From Halocafeteria seosinensis (lineage: Eukaryota > Sar > Bigyra > Bicosoecida): a stretch of 64,000 nucleotides of DNA. This document shows, piece by piece, positions 46,187-56,738 of this stretch (position 1 is its first letter; each line of letters starts with the position of its first letter). Under the pieces are notes generated by a model. The model saw only the letters and a list, made by a program, of their open reading frames with translations, searched no databases and was not told the DNA's origin. The stretch covers positions 186,001-250,000 of the forward strand of contig LVLI01000005.1 of NCBI GenBank assembly GCA_001687465.1, given 5' to 3'. Both the position numbers and the translations under genes were made by a program.

Positions 46187-46909
46187 ATGGCAGGGAGTGG
46201 TGGAAGACTACTTAAAGTGCTGGAGTACCCTCACAAATTGTTACGGACGGAATGCGCACAGGTACCGGATGTCATGGACAGTCGAATTCAAGAGCTAATC
46301 CGTGACATGATCACTACAGTTCGGTACCACGATGGTCTCGGACTGGCGGCCCCTCAAGTCGGCGAACCCTATCGTCTCTTTGTAATGAGGACACCGGCCC
46401 GAGTAGTGGGTGGACGAGCTGGACGTAAAAAGCATACGCGGACCAAACGCTACCAAGCCTGTATTAACCCGAAGATTAAGAAGTTTTCCGAGGAGCAAAA
46501 CATTTACGCAGAATCTTGCCTAAGTATTCCGGATCAGCAGTTCCTTGTCAGAAGGAAACATGCCATCCAGACCACCTACTCGAACGCCGACAACGAAGTA
46601 GTGCATCGCAATTTCGAGGGCCTCCCTGCAGTTGTGTTCCAGCACGAACTAGACCACCTAGATGGCGTCTTGATTACAGATCGCGAAATGAGTATCACCT
46701 CAGGCAGCTATGATGAGGAATTCTTCGCTGCACAGGAGCGGTCGATGGCGGGACTTGTTAAGTGGTTCAACGAAGATCCCTTCGAAACAAGGTAAGTAAG
46801 AAGCAATCGTCTACAGTACAAAATTGTACCATTTAGTACCTAAAATGAACTTTTAATGATACCGTTCAGGTCGTATGGGAGTGAGACATCTGGTGTGACA
46901 TTAGATTAA
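46187..46909 (+). CDS. PDF: Peptide deformylase, two exons
   Basis: Metalloenzyme that removes the formyl group from nascent organellar proteins. Exon 1 runs 46187-46792 and exon 2 from about 46871 to 46909. All three metal-site motifs are present: GLGLAAPQVG, ESCLSIP and QHELDHLDG. Motif II has Ser in the usual Gly position (EGCLS). A basic insertion (GGRAGRKKHTRTKR) lies between motifs I and II. No obvious long transit peptide is visible; the upstream ATG at 46145 adds only 14 residues. The protein ends with a short tail encoded by exon 2. The stop is 13 bp from that of the convergent F-box gene. Confidence 0.92.
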
Positions 46910-46922
46910 TTGAGAGGAGGAT

Positions 46923-48606
46923 TCAGGAGGTGACAACGCAGTGTTGACGGAACTTGAGCGAGATTTCCGCATTGTCCTTGGAAGGGCTTTCATCGAAGCA
47001 GCCGACTTCATCCCGTAGTATCCGGAGCAGCATGGGACTTATGTTTTTGCATCCCCGGATTTCTAAGATATTTAGTTGCTCTTGATTGAACGACAGGGCT
47101 TTCAATCCCTGCACACGAAGGCAACAATTTTGAAACCAGTCTATCGACGTTGTTCACGTTGACGACGACTACGTACCTCATCCGTTATTTTAGGATTCCA
47201 AGAAAGCCCGAGCCACAACAAATGCTGAAAGGCTTCGCCGATTTTCTTGACTCCCCTGTCGGTAATGGAGGTGCCCATGACACTAAATTTCTTGAGATTT
47301 CGTCTGAGCTTGGAGGAATGGCACAACCGCGATATTACATCGTCCGTTACGCTTTGGCAGAAGTCTAGCGTTAAAGACTCTAAATGTGGACACAATCGTG
47401 GCAGTTGTTTTAACAGTTTGCTAGTAACATGAGGGGCGTATCTGATCGAGAGACACTTCATTTCTCGACACTGCACCAACAAACATAGCAGCCCCTTATC
47501 TGTCAACTCATTTGCTTTATCAATGTTGATATGAGACAGAGGCAGTTGCCGCGTAGCGGGGCCATATCTCTCAATCGCCATACCGAGGCGACTTTGCGCT
47601 GTCCCACTAGTTCTTCCCTTCGATTGTACGATGCGCATGGCTTCACTGCGACCATCCACTCCTGGTTCTAGAGCTTGTAATTGAGGGAAATCACCGACAA
47701 AGGCGGTATCAGTCAATCGTGCACCGTGTTTAAGTTCTAATGATACAAGTTCGTTACATCGTTTAGTGATGCCCTGTAGCGCTCTGTCTAGATTGCTCGT
47801 CCTTGCTGCTATCTTAATTCTTTGGAGTTTGTTGCATCGAGCCAAACCATGAAGTCTTCTCTCGTCTATAAGAGTGTTTTCCAAGCAAAGCTCCTCCAAC
47901 GTTGACGAATTGCTATCAATAATGCTGTCCACAAACGACGCATCGTTACAAAGAGTTACACGCATGCTGGTCAGTCCACTGAACCAGCCGAAACAGGACA
48001 AGTCAAACCCGAGGAGCTGGTCCGGTGCACCAACGATGACCAAACGCTTAAGTCTTGTGGAATTGCTAGCGACCAATTGGACATCCTCAGTCGTGTACCT
48101 AAGAGAGTTGCTCCGCAAAACTAACGTGTAAGTTTGAGAAAGTAGAGGAGCAATTTTTCGCAAACTTATAGCCCGAAAATCTGTAGGAGTATTGAATGTG
48201 AACTTTCGAAATTAGCACAGTTGTTGTGCCAGGATACAAGGTATGCGTAACCTACTCACGTTCGTACATCCCCTTAGCGTGTTCACTTCCGGTAATCACA
48301 TCGTAACCATCCGCACCCCGGTCTTCCTCAATCTCTTCGATGGGTTTAGTATCCACAACTTCCCTGAGCCATGAATATCATCGATCAAGCGAATCCATAC
48401 CCAATCTAAATAAAATAAAGTACGTACCAACTTAACGGAGTGAGATATGCTCTTCGCCATTGCTTGCTGACGGTGCCGACGCTGCATTTGTCATGCAAAT
48501 ACAGGAACGAGAAGCAACGACTAAGCACGTTGCTGGGCAAGTCATTCCATCGGGAACTAATTCCACCACCACTCTCTCGTCCCCTGTAGTCAAACAATGA
48601 CGCCAT
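46923..48606 (-). CDS. F-box and leucine-rich-repeat protein, four exons
   Basis: SCF ubiquitin-ligase substrate adaptor. Exon 1 (48606 to about 48428) encodes an F-box: WNDLPSNVLSRCFSFLYLHDKCSVGTVSKQWRRAYLTPLSW. Exon 2 (about 48390-48257) encodes an acidic linker with EVVDTKPIEEIEED. Exon 3 (about 48189 to about 47177) encodes amino-terminal-type LRRs, e.g. LVLRSNSLRYTTEDV, LEELCLENTLIDERRL, LVSLELKHGARLTD, CLSIRYAPHVTSKLL, LTLDFCQSVTDDVI and LGLSWNPKITDE. Exon 4 (47114-46923) adds a last repeat and an acidic tail. Repeats are of the cysteine-containing or F-box-type LRR class. Substrate unknown. Confidence 0.82.
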
Positions 48607-48850
48607 GATTCAACAAAGGAGAAACCTGGTCATCCTCGTCGGCCTCTACGAACCCTTTCACCGAAGATGCTGTGTTCTTCCTTCTGCATTTGTTGGACTC
48701 CGCCTGATCACTACTACTCCCAGTACCATGTGAAAAGCCTGATTGACCCACAGAGCCGCTAGTGTTGCCGCCATCATCATCTGAAACTTCCAACAGGGAA
48801 ATGGTTGAGGAGAACGCTCGTTTGCGTGGGTGGCCTGCTCCTCTCTCCAT
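48590..48850 (-). other. Upstream open frame, possible alternative 5' exon of F-box gene
   Basis: An 86-codon frame (MERGAGHPRKRAFSST...) rich in S, D, G and K, ending just inside the F-box start region. It has the low-complexity look of a real disordered N-terminus, but I found no phase-compatible splice to the F-box frame. It could be an upstream ORF, a misassembled exon boundary or chance. Confidence 0.3.
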
Positions 48851-49367
48851 CTCCCATGCACGTATTCCTCATTGCACCCGAATCCTAGTCAAACTACAAC
48901 AAACGCATGAAGTATATCTACCACAAAGCCAACCTAAAGAGTGATAAATCTTGTCCTAAACCACTATAATAGCCGCGAACTCGATGATCTACCCACTAAT
49001 AAAGGTTCCTCTAGAGTCTGGAGGAACATTACAATCTTTTCGTTATGTTGCAACTTCAAGCAAAGAAAAGTAAGTCGTATCAGAAGCCAGGAGGATGCGA
49101 TGAGGAATCGTGGAAAACGACGAGAAGTTTTGAGTGCCTGTAGACCAAATGAACTTTTGGGGTAAGTGATTGCCTACGCATCTGTACTCGCTTGGGAACT
49201 GATACTGGAATTACTTGGAAACTCCTCGTATGGATTCTCCCCTTTTGAACTTGTGAGGCTGGGAACAAAAAAGCACCGGGAACGTCGCATAGGGGGATAC
49301 TGAGGGAGCAAAAACTATTGGGTTCGATCGTGGCCGAATTGGGACGTTTACACAGCATTTTGGCACG
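48851..49367. other. Divergent intergenic region F-box / Mic60
   Basis: About 500 bp between an upstream F-box frame and the Mic60 start. No RNA gene is recognised. Only chance short ORFs. Confidence 0.4.
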
Positions 49368-51917
49368 ATGAAGGCTCTATTTCCACGCGGTTTCCGATAC
49401 TCTTCGGCATTTCTGCGCCGTTCCAATCTTGGGCAGCAAGTTCCGCAACGCTCCTTTGCGACAGCGGAATCGAGCAAACAGCAGCCTCCATTGAAAGCAA
49501 ACACCGAGACTTCACAATCCAAGTCTACGACGGAAGGTGGACAAAAGAGTGGAAGTGGAGGCAGTACTAGTAGCAGCGGTGGTGGCGGAGGCGGCGGCAG
49601 AGGTGGGCTGTATTTCACCATCTTTGCAGCAGGTGGTGCCGCAGCAGCGTATTACTATGCGGATGATTTAGGCTTGTCCAAGTACATTGAGGACTTAATG
49701 GGCAAACCAGCTCCCGCTGACGACATGAACCAGAAGAAATCACAACAGAAGGCAGCTGCTCCGGCAAAAGAGCAGACTTCGAAACCCGCTCCTCCCGCAC
49801 AAGAAAAGAAGCCCAAGGAGGAGAAGGATTCGACAGCCACTCGAAAAAGTGCTACTGGAACCGTTTCCCAGCGGTCGAAACAAGACATAGAACAAGAAAA
49901 ACAGAGCCTTAATGCTGCACTATCTTTAGCAGAGAAAGCAATAGAGAAGGAGAAATCAAAACAGAAAGACCAGCAAAAGTCAGCATCGACGATTCAAGGA
50001 TCTAGCTCTACATCTGGCAAGACCGAAGAGCAATCGCAACGCGAACAAGAAAAAAATGCTTCCCAACAGCAAACACCCTCCCAAACAGTCGATCAGGAAG
50101 GAGGTGAGCACTCGACTACTGAAGGCGGTAGCCATGGCCAGCCTCAAGAAAAGGGATCAGCAACTGGGAGCTCCGAAAGTTCAAGCAAGTCATCCAGCGG
50201 GACCAGCAAATCCGATTATACTACAGAACGCATTGCAGAGGAGCTAAGGGAAGATCTGATAGCCCGAACGAGAAAAAATGTGGAAAACATGTCGGAAAGT
50301 GAATTGCGGGAACGCGTTTTGCTCCTGACTGAGGAGCTATCTGAGCGAAGCAAATGGGAAGTATGTCTATTTCGTCCTCACTCGCTAAATGGATCGCCTT
50401 CATAGATTGGCTTTTTTTGATTACAGGCGATTCGGATCAATGAGTTTCTCCGTGCTCAAGAGGACAAGTGGCACCAACGGTTTGCCGAATTTGCGGAAGA
50501 ACAACGGCAGGCTCTGGCTGCTGAAATTGAAGATGAAAAATCTAGGGTTTCCAAACAGCTGGAGCAGCAGAACAAGTAAGTCCGGGTCCACTTGTTACAT
50601 AGAGCTTGTCCAGTGATGCGTATTGTTCTATTGAACCGAAACGCGAAGCGCTACCATGTAGTGTTTTGAGCTGAATGTGGACCGCACTTTTTCCTGAGGA
50701 CATTGTTCATAGAATCTTAGTACTCGTCGGGAGGGCTAGATGGCCTAGGATGGTTAATCTAGAATTACCCTGAAAATATTTGTAGAAAACTTATTTTACT
50801 GAGGCCACCAGCCCCCTGCCACTGAGGATTCGAGGATGTAATCTTTTATCTTAGACTCTCCGCAACATGGCTGGCTATTGTCACCATGAGTGTTGAATCG
50901 CATGGCTTACTGAGAATCCTCCCTTGTTACAATTGGCTTCGTGTCAGTGTACTCCCGTAGCACTTCTAACTGGTCATGTTCTTTGTGTGTTTTTGCAGCG
51001 AATGGAGGAATAGCGAATTGCAACGGATGTCGCATGAAGTTGAGCAAATAGCTCAGTCGCAACTTGGAAAGCTTCTTCAACAGGTAAAAGACCATGATGC
51101 CAAAGTGACGCAAGACCGATTACGAACGTTAGAACACTTAAGAGGGAAAATGGAAGGATTGTCGGAGGGTCTCGAAGAATATCATCACTACAACGTGCTA
51201 TCTAACAACGTACATAGAATAGCCACGAGCAGTTTATATCTACTCCAAGCCTTTGAATATGAAAAGAAGCAGCCGTTAACTGATGAAATAGCAGCCATCG
51301 AAGTTGCTGGGAAACGCGATGATGCAATATCATTAGCTGTCAAAATGATGCCTTCCTGTGTGCACTCTCCAAAAGGGCCGCCTACTCGCCAGGAGCTCTT
51401 CACTCGTCTTAGGCGAGTACTGCGAGCTGGAGAGGCGGCAGCACTAACGCCTCAAAATAGCGGTCTTGTCGGCCATGCAGTCGGCAGTGTCACCTCTGGC
51501 CTGCTGTACAAAGAGGAAGAAGACGTTCCGTCTTTCGGTCCGTCGTTGCCCTCTGATGGTTTGCTCTCACCCTATGTTGAGGCTGCTCGTGGAAAGCTCG
51601 GTGCCGTGCTGAACCGGGCTTGGGACTCAACCAAGGACGCTGCATCTCAGTTGGTCCCCACTTCTACTGAATCAGAGAGCGCAAGTAACAAGAATGTATC
51701 GAAACAGCAGGAATGGAGCAGAATCATTGAAGAAGCTACCGAAGCGCTACATGGCAATGATCTCAGCGGTGCCGTGCGAGCGCTGGACAAACTCGAAGGG
51801 TACCCTGCGGTCGTGGTGAGAGACTGGAAGAAAGAAGCGCGTGAGCGATTGCGTATTGAACATTCTATGAGAATCATACGGGCCGAAACGACCTGTCTCA
51901 CGGTTAGTATGTATTAA
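49368..51917 (+). CDS. MIC60: MICOS complex subunit Mic60 (mitofilin), three exons
   Basis: Organises mitochondrial crista junctions. Exons: 49368-50359, 50428-50577 and 51000-51917, joined in phases 0 and 2. The N-terminus (MKALFPRGFRYSSAFLRRSN) is a typical mitochondrial presequence. A transmembrane segment is encoded near 49605-49665 (GGLYFTIFAAGGAAAAYYY). A long acidic/Lys-rich low-complexity stretch (Gln/Ser/Lys/Glu) occupies most of exon 1, followed by coiled coil. The C-terminal mitofilin signature is clear: GAVRALDKLEGYPAVVVRDWKKEARERLRIE. The second intron is about 420 bp, several times the local norm. The stop lies 31 bp from that of the photolyase. Confidence 0.85.
50578..50999 (+). 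other. Unusually long intron in Mic60
   Basis: About 420 nt, against roughly 40-180 nt for other introns here. It has a good donor (AAGTAAGT) and a TTTTTGCAG acceptor. No confident snoRNA or ORF was found; CTGA- and TGATG-like stretches occur but are not organised as a clear C/D snoRNA. Confidence 0.5.
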
Positions 51918-51948
51918 TAGACGAGAACAGCATGATGACTGAACACCA

Positions 51949-54493
51949 TTATGTATCTTCTTCATCGTTACTGCCGTTTTGCGGGGTTATTGCTTCATCG
52001 CCCATTTCCGAGTCAACATTGTCCGATGCCGCGTGCTGCCCCGTTGCTTCTTGAACTGTACCGTTCACTCCGTTGGAAGTGCGCTTCGAGAGATGCATGT
52101 CCACATAGGTCTTCACGACGAATTTGCTTTCGCAAGCCTTATACGCCATGGGTCTAACCTTCCCATAGATTTCTTTCTCCTTGGCGCCCATATCATGAAC
52201 ACCACCTACACAGGACGCACATCCTGCTATGCCAAGCGGATCTCTTCCATCTATGCTATACCTGTCATGCAGAAGGCTCAACACAATGAAAATAGGAGCT
52301 CACGTCAACGTACAGACATACTTATCATTCAGATGCAGCGCCACTTCCAATGCTTCCTCCGGAGACTGGCACAACTCTAGTAACCTCTGCGAGCAAACGT
52401 TGCACCACAAAATGCTCAGTGCTCCAAGTTTATCCATTGAGTTTAGTTCACTTACTTTTGCCCAATACTGCCTTGTGACAGGATGCATTTTTCCATGCCG
52501 AACCATTTCCATTTGTGAGGCATTCCATAAGTCATCATTAGTCTGACCATGCTCGAGATCTTCAAATGAGTGCGCATCTGGACGCGGATCTTGTCTGCAG
52601 GGAATGGAATTGACGTCGCACAATGACAACTTGCTAGTCTTCCGAAGTTGAGAGCGTTTGACAGAATTCATACCTATGCTCCTCAAGAGATTGTTTGGCC
52701 CAATCTGGGAACCCGTCTATAGTATCATGCGAGTCAACATAGTAGCAGAAATTGTCGCCCAACTCCTTTCGCACCACTAGTTCGTCGACAAAGACTTGAG
52801 ATCCTGTCGTCCGCATTTCTTGCTTTTCAACAAACAAGTCTGAAACTGCATACTTATGCACCCTTATCATCTCTAATACGATACGCTGAGCCGCTACATG
52901 ACCTGCGGGCAAAAAAAAAAAGGTGCGATTGAAAACCACAGCCTGTCAGAAGATGCTGTCCCCTTACCATAATTTAGGTATGGAGATAACCCACTCAATG
53001 CAGCCGGCTTATTTGGGTCGTGTTTCTTCTCCGGGTAACTTTCTATTTTGCCATGTAAAAACTTGTCCAGCGTCCGAGCAGCACCACGTTCTCCTGGGAT
53101 ACAGAAAGTCACCTCTGGCACGCTCCAATCGATTTCTAGACGGTTGAGTACAGTTTCCCAGTCAGTCCAAGGGACTCCCGCGTTGTTCTCTAGGGTCTTG
53201 ACAACTATACCGGATTCCGTTTCCCCGCCGCTGCGAATAACGGTACATCCGTTCTCCAAACGGGAAGGGAAATCAAAAGGCTGTTCTAGTACGTGCGGGA
53301 AGTCTGTCAGAAAGCTGCTCAGTCCTTTGTAGATCTTCTTTCTCATTGTTCGTGTGCCCACCTGTGAACACAGTCAGTGCAAACAAATTAAACATCGGGT
53401 TAAGTTACGAACAGACAGCCATATTCAGCTTACTTCTGCTTGATTGCTAGCCGACCAAACAGGAACAATGTTATGCGCGTCAATCTCCTCAAAGGTAACA
53501 TGCTCATCGAGACTAGAGGCAACTTCGTTCTTCCACGCTCGTACCACCTTCATCGGAGAAAAATCTGCGAGAGTAATATATCAGAGTCACACAAGGCGCG
53601 CTCATACAAGACAGTTGCCTTCAGCGCAATTGTAAAATCACCAACCTGTTATAACAGCACTCGCACCGATACTCTTTGCATAGGCAGGAACAGTCTCAGA
53701 CGGATTTCCTAGGGCCAAGCGAAAGATCATGTTGAATGCCCGAAGATCAGCCTCCAACTGCCTCAGACCGCGTAACAGGAAGCCCTGTTCTCGAGCGGTT
53801 GAGTAACCAGTTGCAGATTTCGGTGGTAACGCAAATAGTACAACTAGTGGCTGCTCCTTTCTAACTGCTCGGAGTTGGGCATGTATCAAGGCCCAGTTGT
53901 CCATAAGCCGCTGATCTCGCTGCATCCAGTAAATCACCGGTCCCGGTGCTGACTTTTTCCCCTTCTGTAGGACATTAATCCTACTCTTGTCGAAGCCTAC
54001 AGAATCATCGTGTTCAAACTCGACAGCGTCGTACAAGTTCGTCGTGACCACCACATTTGACTCTGTTAAACGACGGAGAAGAGAAGCTCTAGGGTCCTTC
54101 TGCTCTTCATTTGTTCCGGACTCTGATCTCTTTGGCTTGGATGAAGCTCCTGCTGTGAGTTCTCGGTACGATTCACTTTTCCATTTCTTCAGAATATCTC
54201 TGCATTTCGTCCGTATGGACAAGGGCAGTCTGGATTCCTTGCGCAGTCTTTGGAATATAATTGGCACTTGGGTTTTCTGCATACATAAACACACACACAC
54301 ACATGGACGACAAGGTGATATACGGGAGCATTCTTAGTTTTCATTGGGGCTCAATGGACGGACGTACAGCTAATGCAGTGGCAGAAATGGGAGAGGCCTC
54401 CAAAGACTGCAATATTTCGAGCGCATGGTCGATGTTTTTGTCAGTCAAAGCTTGCTGTAAATCATGCACTGTACTGCGCAATGTCTCCTCCAT
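51949..54493 (-). CDS. Class II CPD photolyase fused to an N-terminal TFIIS LW (TND) domain, seven or so exons
   Basis: Exon 1 (54493-54368) and the first part of exon 2 (from 54276) encode a TFIIS N-terminal domain: LQQALTDKNIDHALEILQSL, PISATALAKTQVPIIF, then RLRKESRLPLSIRTK and CRDILKKWKSES. The helix pattern, the L.I..T.V...V..LRK equivalent and the closing ..I...WK match the LW domain of TFIIS, elongin A and Med26. After a basic linker with a Ser/Lys-rich stretch comes the photolyase: INVLQKGKK, PGPVIYWMQRDQRLMDNWAL, REQGFLLRGLRQLEADLR, ITGDFSPMK (splice), DAHNIVPVWSASNQAE, WTDWETVLNRLEIDW and SGLSPYLNYG. The FAD site follows: NDDLWNASQMEMVRHGKMH, SIDGRDPLGIAGC and GKVRPM. These identify it as the class II type (cyclobutane-dimer repair, as in plants and animals). 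The chain ends with an acidic tail. First intron has a TG-rich pyrimidine-poor tract before the acceptor. Confidence 0.85.
54288..54303. repeat. (CA)n tract within photolyase intron 1
   Basis: CA/TG repeat (TG on the coding strand) lying directly upstream of the intron 1 acceptor (TATGCAG on the minus strand). A second CA tract lies at about 54567-54587, at the 5' side of the gene. Confidence 0.7.
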
Positions 54494-55140
54494 GTCGCGT
54501 GTAGAGCCGTGTTGGTCATGGAAAAATGGAAAACAGAAATCTACACCACCACCTCGTAAATGCACGACACACACATACACACACACAATCCTTTGGCGGT
54601 GAGGAAACTACCAACCCTTCCTCCAGCTAGCAAGCTAGAAGTCTTGTGAACCACGCGGTGGAAGTGCAAAAACTTTGTTACCCGGTATTATTACGTGAGA
54701 GTGGAATTTCAATATTTAGCCGCGTAGAAGGTTGATTTGCTAGCAGTGGGAAAGTGCTTCTCTTTGCTTTGGTTGGTTGGGAAATCCCTTCCCCCACAAG
54801 GCGGATTCCCCAACCGAGACTCCGGGCAGCCTTCAACAGTTGCGACACGTTGTCCCGCTCGATTTGGTTTTGTTACTTTGTTCTGTGGGTGAGACTGATT
54901 TGGACGGTCTGGATTGAGAATACGCGCATCACTTGGGATCTCTCAATTACGAACATTTCCTAAGTTATTTCTTCAATTCTAAATTCTGACATACAATACA
55001 ACAGCACAAGTACGTTTCTTTATTTCTCACAGCCGTCTTTGAACAAGTACCAGCCAGCAGTAAGTGGTAAGATTGGTTGAAGACAGAACAGCGCATCCGG
55101 ACTGATCATCGAGTAAAGTTTTTTTTCAAGGTGTACGCAG
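54494..55140. other. Divergent intergenic region photolyase / small Pro-Cys protein
   Basis: About 650 bp with the second CA tract near the photolyase start and no coding frame or RNA gene that I can support. A short T-rich stretch precedes the 55141 ATG. Confidence 0.4.
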
Positions 55141-55552
55141 ATGTCGCAAGGAAAGGATCAACAAGGCATTGAAATGCAACAAGTGAGTAGTGTAGTGGTA
55201 GTTAGTATGGCGATGGCTCGAGAGAGTATCCGTTTACCAGGGTGTACCACCGCCGCAGCCTGTACCGCAGCCTGTAGCACAGCCTGGTCCACAGGCAGTG
55301 CCTCCCCCACAGAGCATGCCTCCAGGGCCCCGGTTTCGGGAATACAAAGTCGAGGAAATTTCTGGTAAATGCTGCCCGGTCCTCTGCTGGTTATCAAACA
55401 CTCCTTCGGAAGAAATTCAGCAACAACTTACCAACGAAGCACAGAGCGGGTGGACGCTAGTTGAGCGCAATGATGAATACAGGGGGTGGCCACTATGCCA
55501 GATGCTATGCTGCTGTCACTGGAGGGTTTCTATATTAACTCTTGGTCGATGA
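55141..55552 (+). CDS. Small Pro/Gln- and Cys-rich protein, two exons
   Basis: Exon 1 (55141-55182) and exon 2 (55241-55552) join in phase 0 to give 117 residues. The N-terminal half has a PQPV-type repeat (PPPQPVPQPVAQPGPQAVPPP). The C-terminal half has two Cys clusters (GKCCPVLCW and CQMLCCCHW) with two conserved-looking Trp positions. Cys clusters with a basic/polar context could be palmitoylated or bind metal. No family recognised; a chance frame cannot be excluded, but the splice phase and repeat favour a real gene. Confidence 0.45.
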
Positions 55553-55738
55553 AGTTTGTGCAGAAGAACTACCTTTCCATGCCTTTCGGAAGACGTCAGG
55601 TGGTTGAACCAAGCTGTCTTAAGCCCCCTACTGAGGAATATACTGTGTCATTGTATTCCTACATTGCGTACCCCTACGCTATCAACGCTAACACTCTTGG
55701 CGACGGATATATCTCAACCCAATTCGTACAGTCCATCT

Positions 55739-56539
55739 CTACAGAGCATACTGGATATCAACATTCGGGGCACGTCCCTTGACAAGCAGTCGGTCAAAGC
55801 TCCGGATCGAAGCGATTGGAAATCCGAGTTTTTCGCGATTAATTTCATCCACATCTTTTTTCCACTTCATATCTTTGCTTTTGTACGTTTCCACAAACTC
55901 CATCGCAGCGGCCTTAGAGGAATCCGAGGAGGAGCTGACAACTCCTTTGTTCACAATATAAATCTGGTGGCGCCAGTCTTCAGCAACATCGAGACTTTTG
56001 CCGAGATTCTCTTCTCCTTCCCCATGATAATGTACAGTTGGAACAAAAACATATCCATCCCGGATAGAATGAGAATATGCCATGGGGTGGTAAGTGTGGT
56101 CACCTTTTTTCAGTTTGCAGATAACGAAACCGTATTCGTCCGTATACTTCCGGTCCATAAAGCGTAATAAACTCTGTGTTACGCCAAATTTGCTCGAGTC
56201 GAGCTTCTCGAGTTCCCCTTTATTTTGGGCAATAGACACATCGTACGACCCAACTTGAAACACTTGGAGCTTAGATTTCGCACGAAAGCTTCTCAAACCA
56301 CGAGATGTGTTAACCATCATGGATCGACAATCTTCGAATATGGAGGGGTATTCTGTCAAGTCGTGGAACTGAATATCTTCGCTTATGTTTGTGGATGGGA
56401 CAGCTAACACCATGAAGTTATCCGGATGCTTCGTCCCCACTTTATTCGAATAGACCACCACTTGCCTGTCGTTTGCTTCATTGGGACCGACGAGAATCTC
56501 CGTGCCATTGACACTGGCACTCTGCGAAATGATGCACAT
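55739..56539 (-). CDS. Conserved uncharacterised protein (MC..., HPMA family)
   Basis: An uninterrupted frame of about 267 residues, starting at MCIISQSASVNGTEIL. The N-terminus (MC...V..T.I....), RQVVVYSNKV, NFMVLAVPSTN, IQFHDLTEYPSIFED, LQVFQVGSYDVSIAQ, YGFVICKLKKG, TYHPMAYSH and YVFVPTVHYH match, in my memory, a family of single-domain proteins found in bacteria and some eukaryotes with no assigned function. The frame is open 5' to 56740, with additional MISIT... and an Arg/Ser-rich stretch, but the MC start fits the family and leaves room for a promoter. No signal peptide, transmembrane segment or known catalytic motif is obvious. Divergent neighbour starts at 56739. Confidence 0.65.
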   Translation of the reverse strand: MCIISQSASVNGTEILVGPNEANDRQVVVYSNKVGTKHPDNFMVLAVPSTNISEDIQFHDLTEYPSIFEDCRSMMVNTSRGLRSFRAKSKLQVFQVGSYDVSIAQNKGELEKLDSSKFGVTQSLLRFMDRKYTDEYGFVICKLKKGDHTYHPMAYSHSIRDGYVFVPTVHYHGEGEENLGKSLDVAEDWRHQIYIVNKGVVSSSSDSSKAAAMEFVETYKSKDMKWKKDVDEINREKLGFPIASIRSFDRLLVKGRAPNVDIQYAL

Positions 56540-56738
56540 TATTAATCTCAATAGACGCCGATATTGATTCTCCGCGCGAGGGAGTGAGATTCCAGCACCA
56601 ACAACACTGCGGAGGATACTTGAAGTACTTTGGTCAGAGTTGGAATTAGTGGCTGTCCCTACACGGTTCGGGTCCAATAGGAAGAAGAAGAAAACACTAT
56701 ATGCCATAGCTAGGTTAGAATTTTCCGTTATCGAGATC

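Noticed and set aside
49300-49360. GGTTCGATCG, similar to a tRNA T-loop
   Set aside because: No matching acceptor stem or A box is found at the right distance.
50578-50999. C/D snoRNA in the Mic60 intron
   Set aside because: C- and D-box-like strings occur singly and without a closing terminal stem.
56640-56700. GGTTCGGGTCC, similar to a tRNA B box
   Set aside because: No A box or cloverleaf could be formed around it, and it lies just upstream of the TBC gene.
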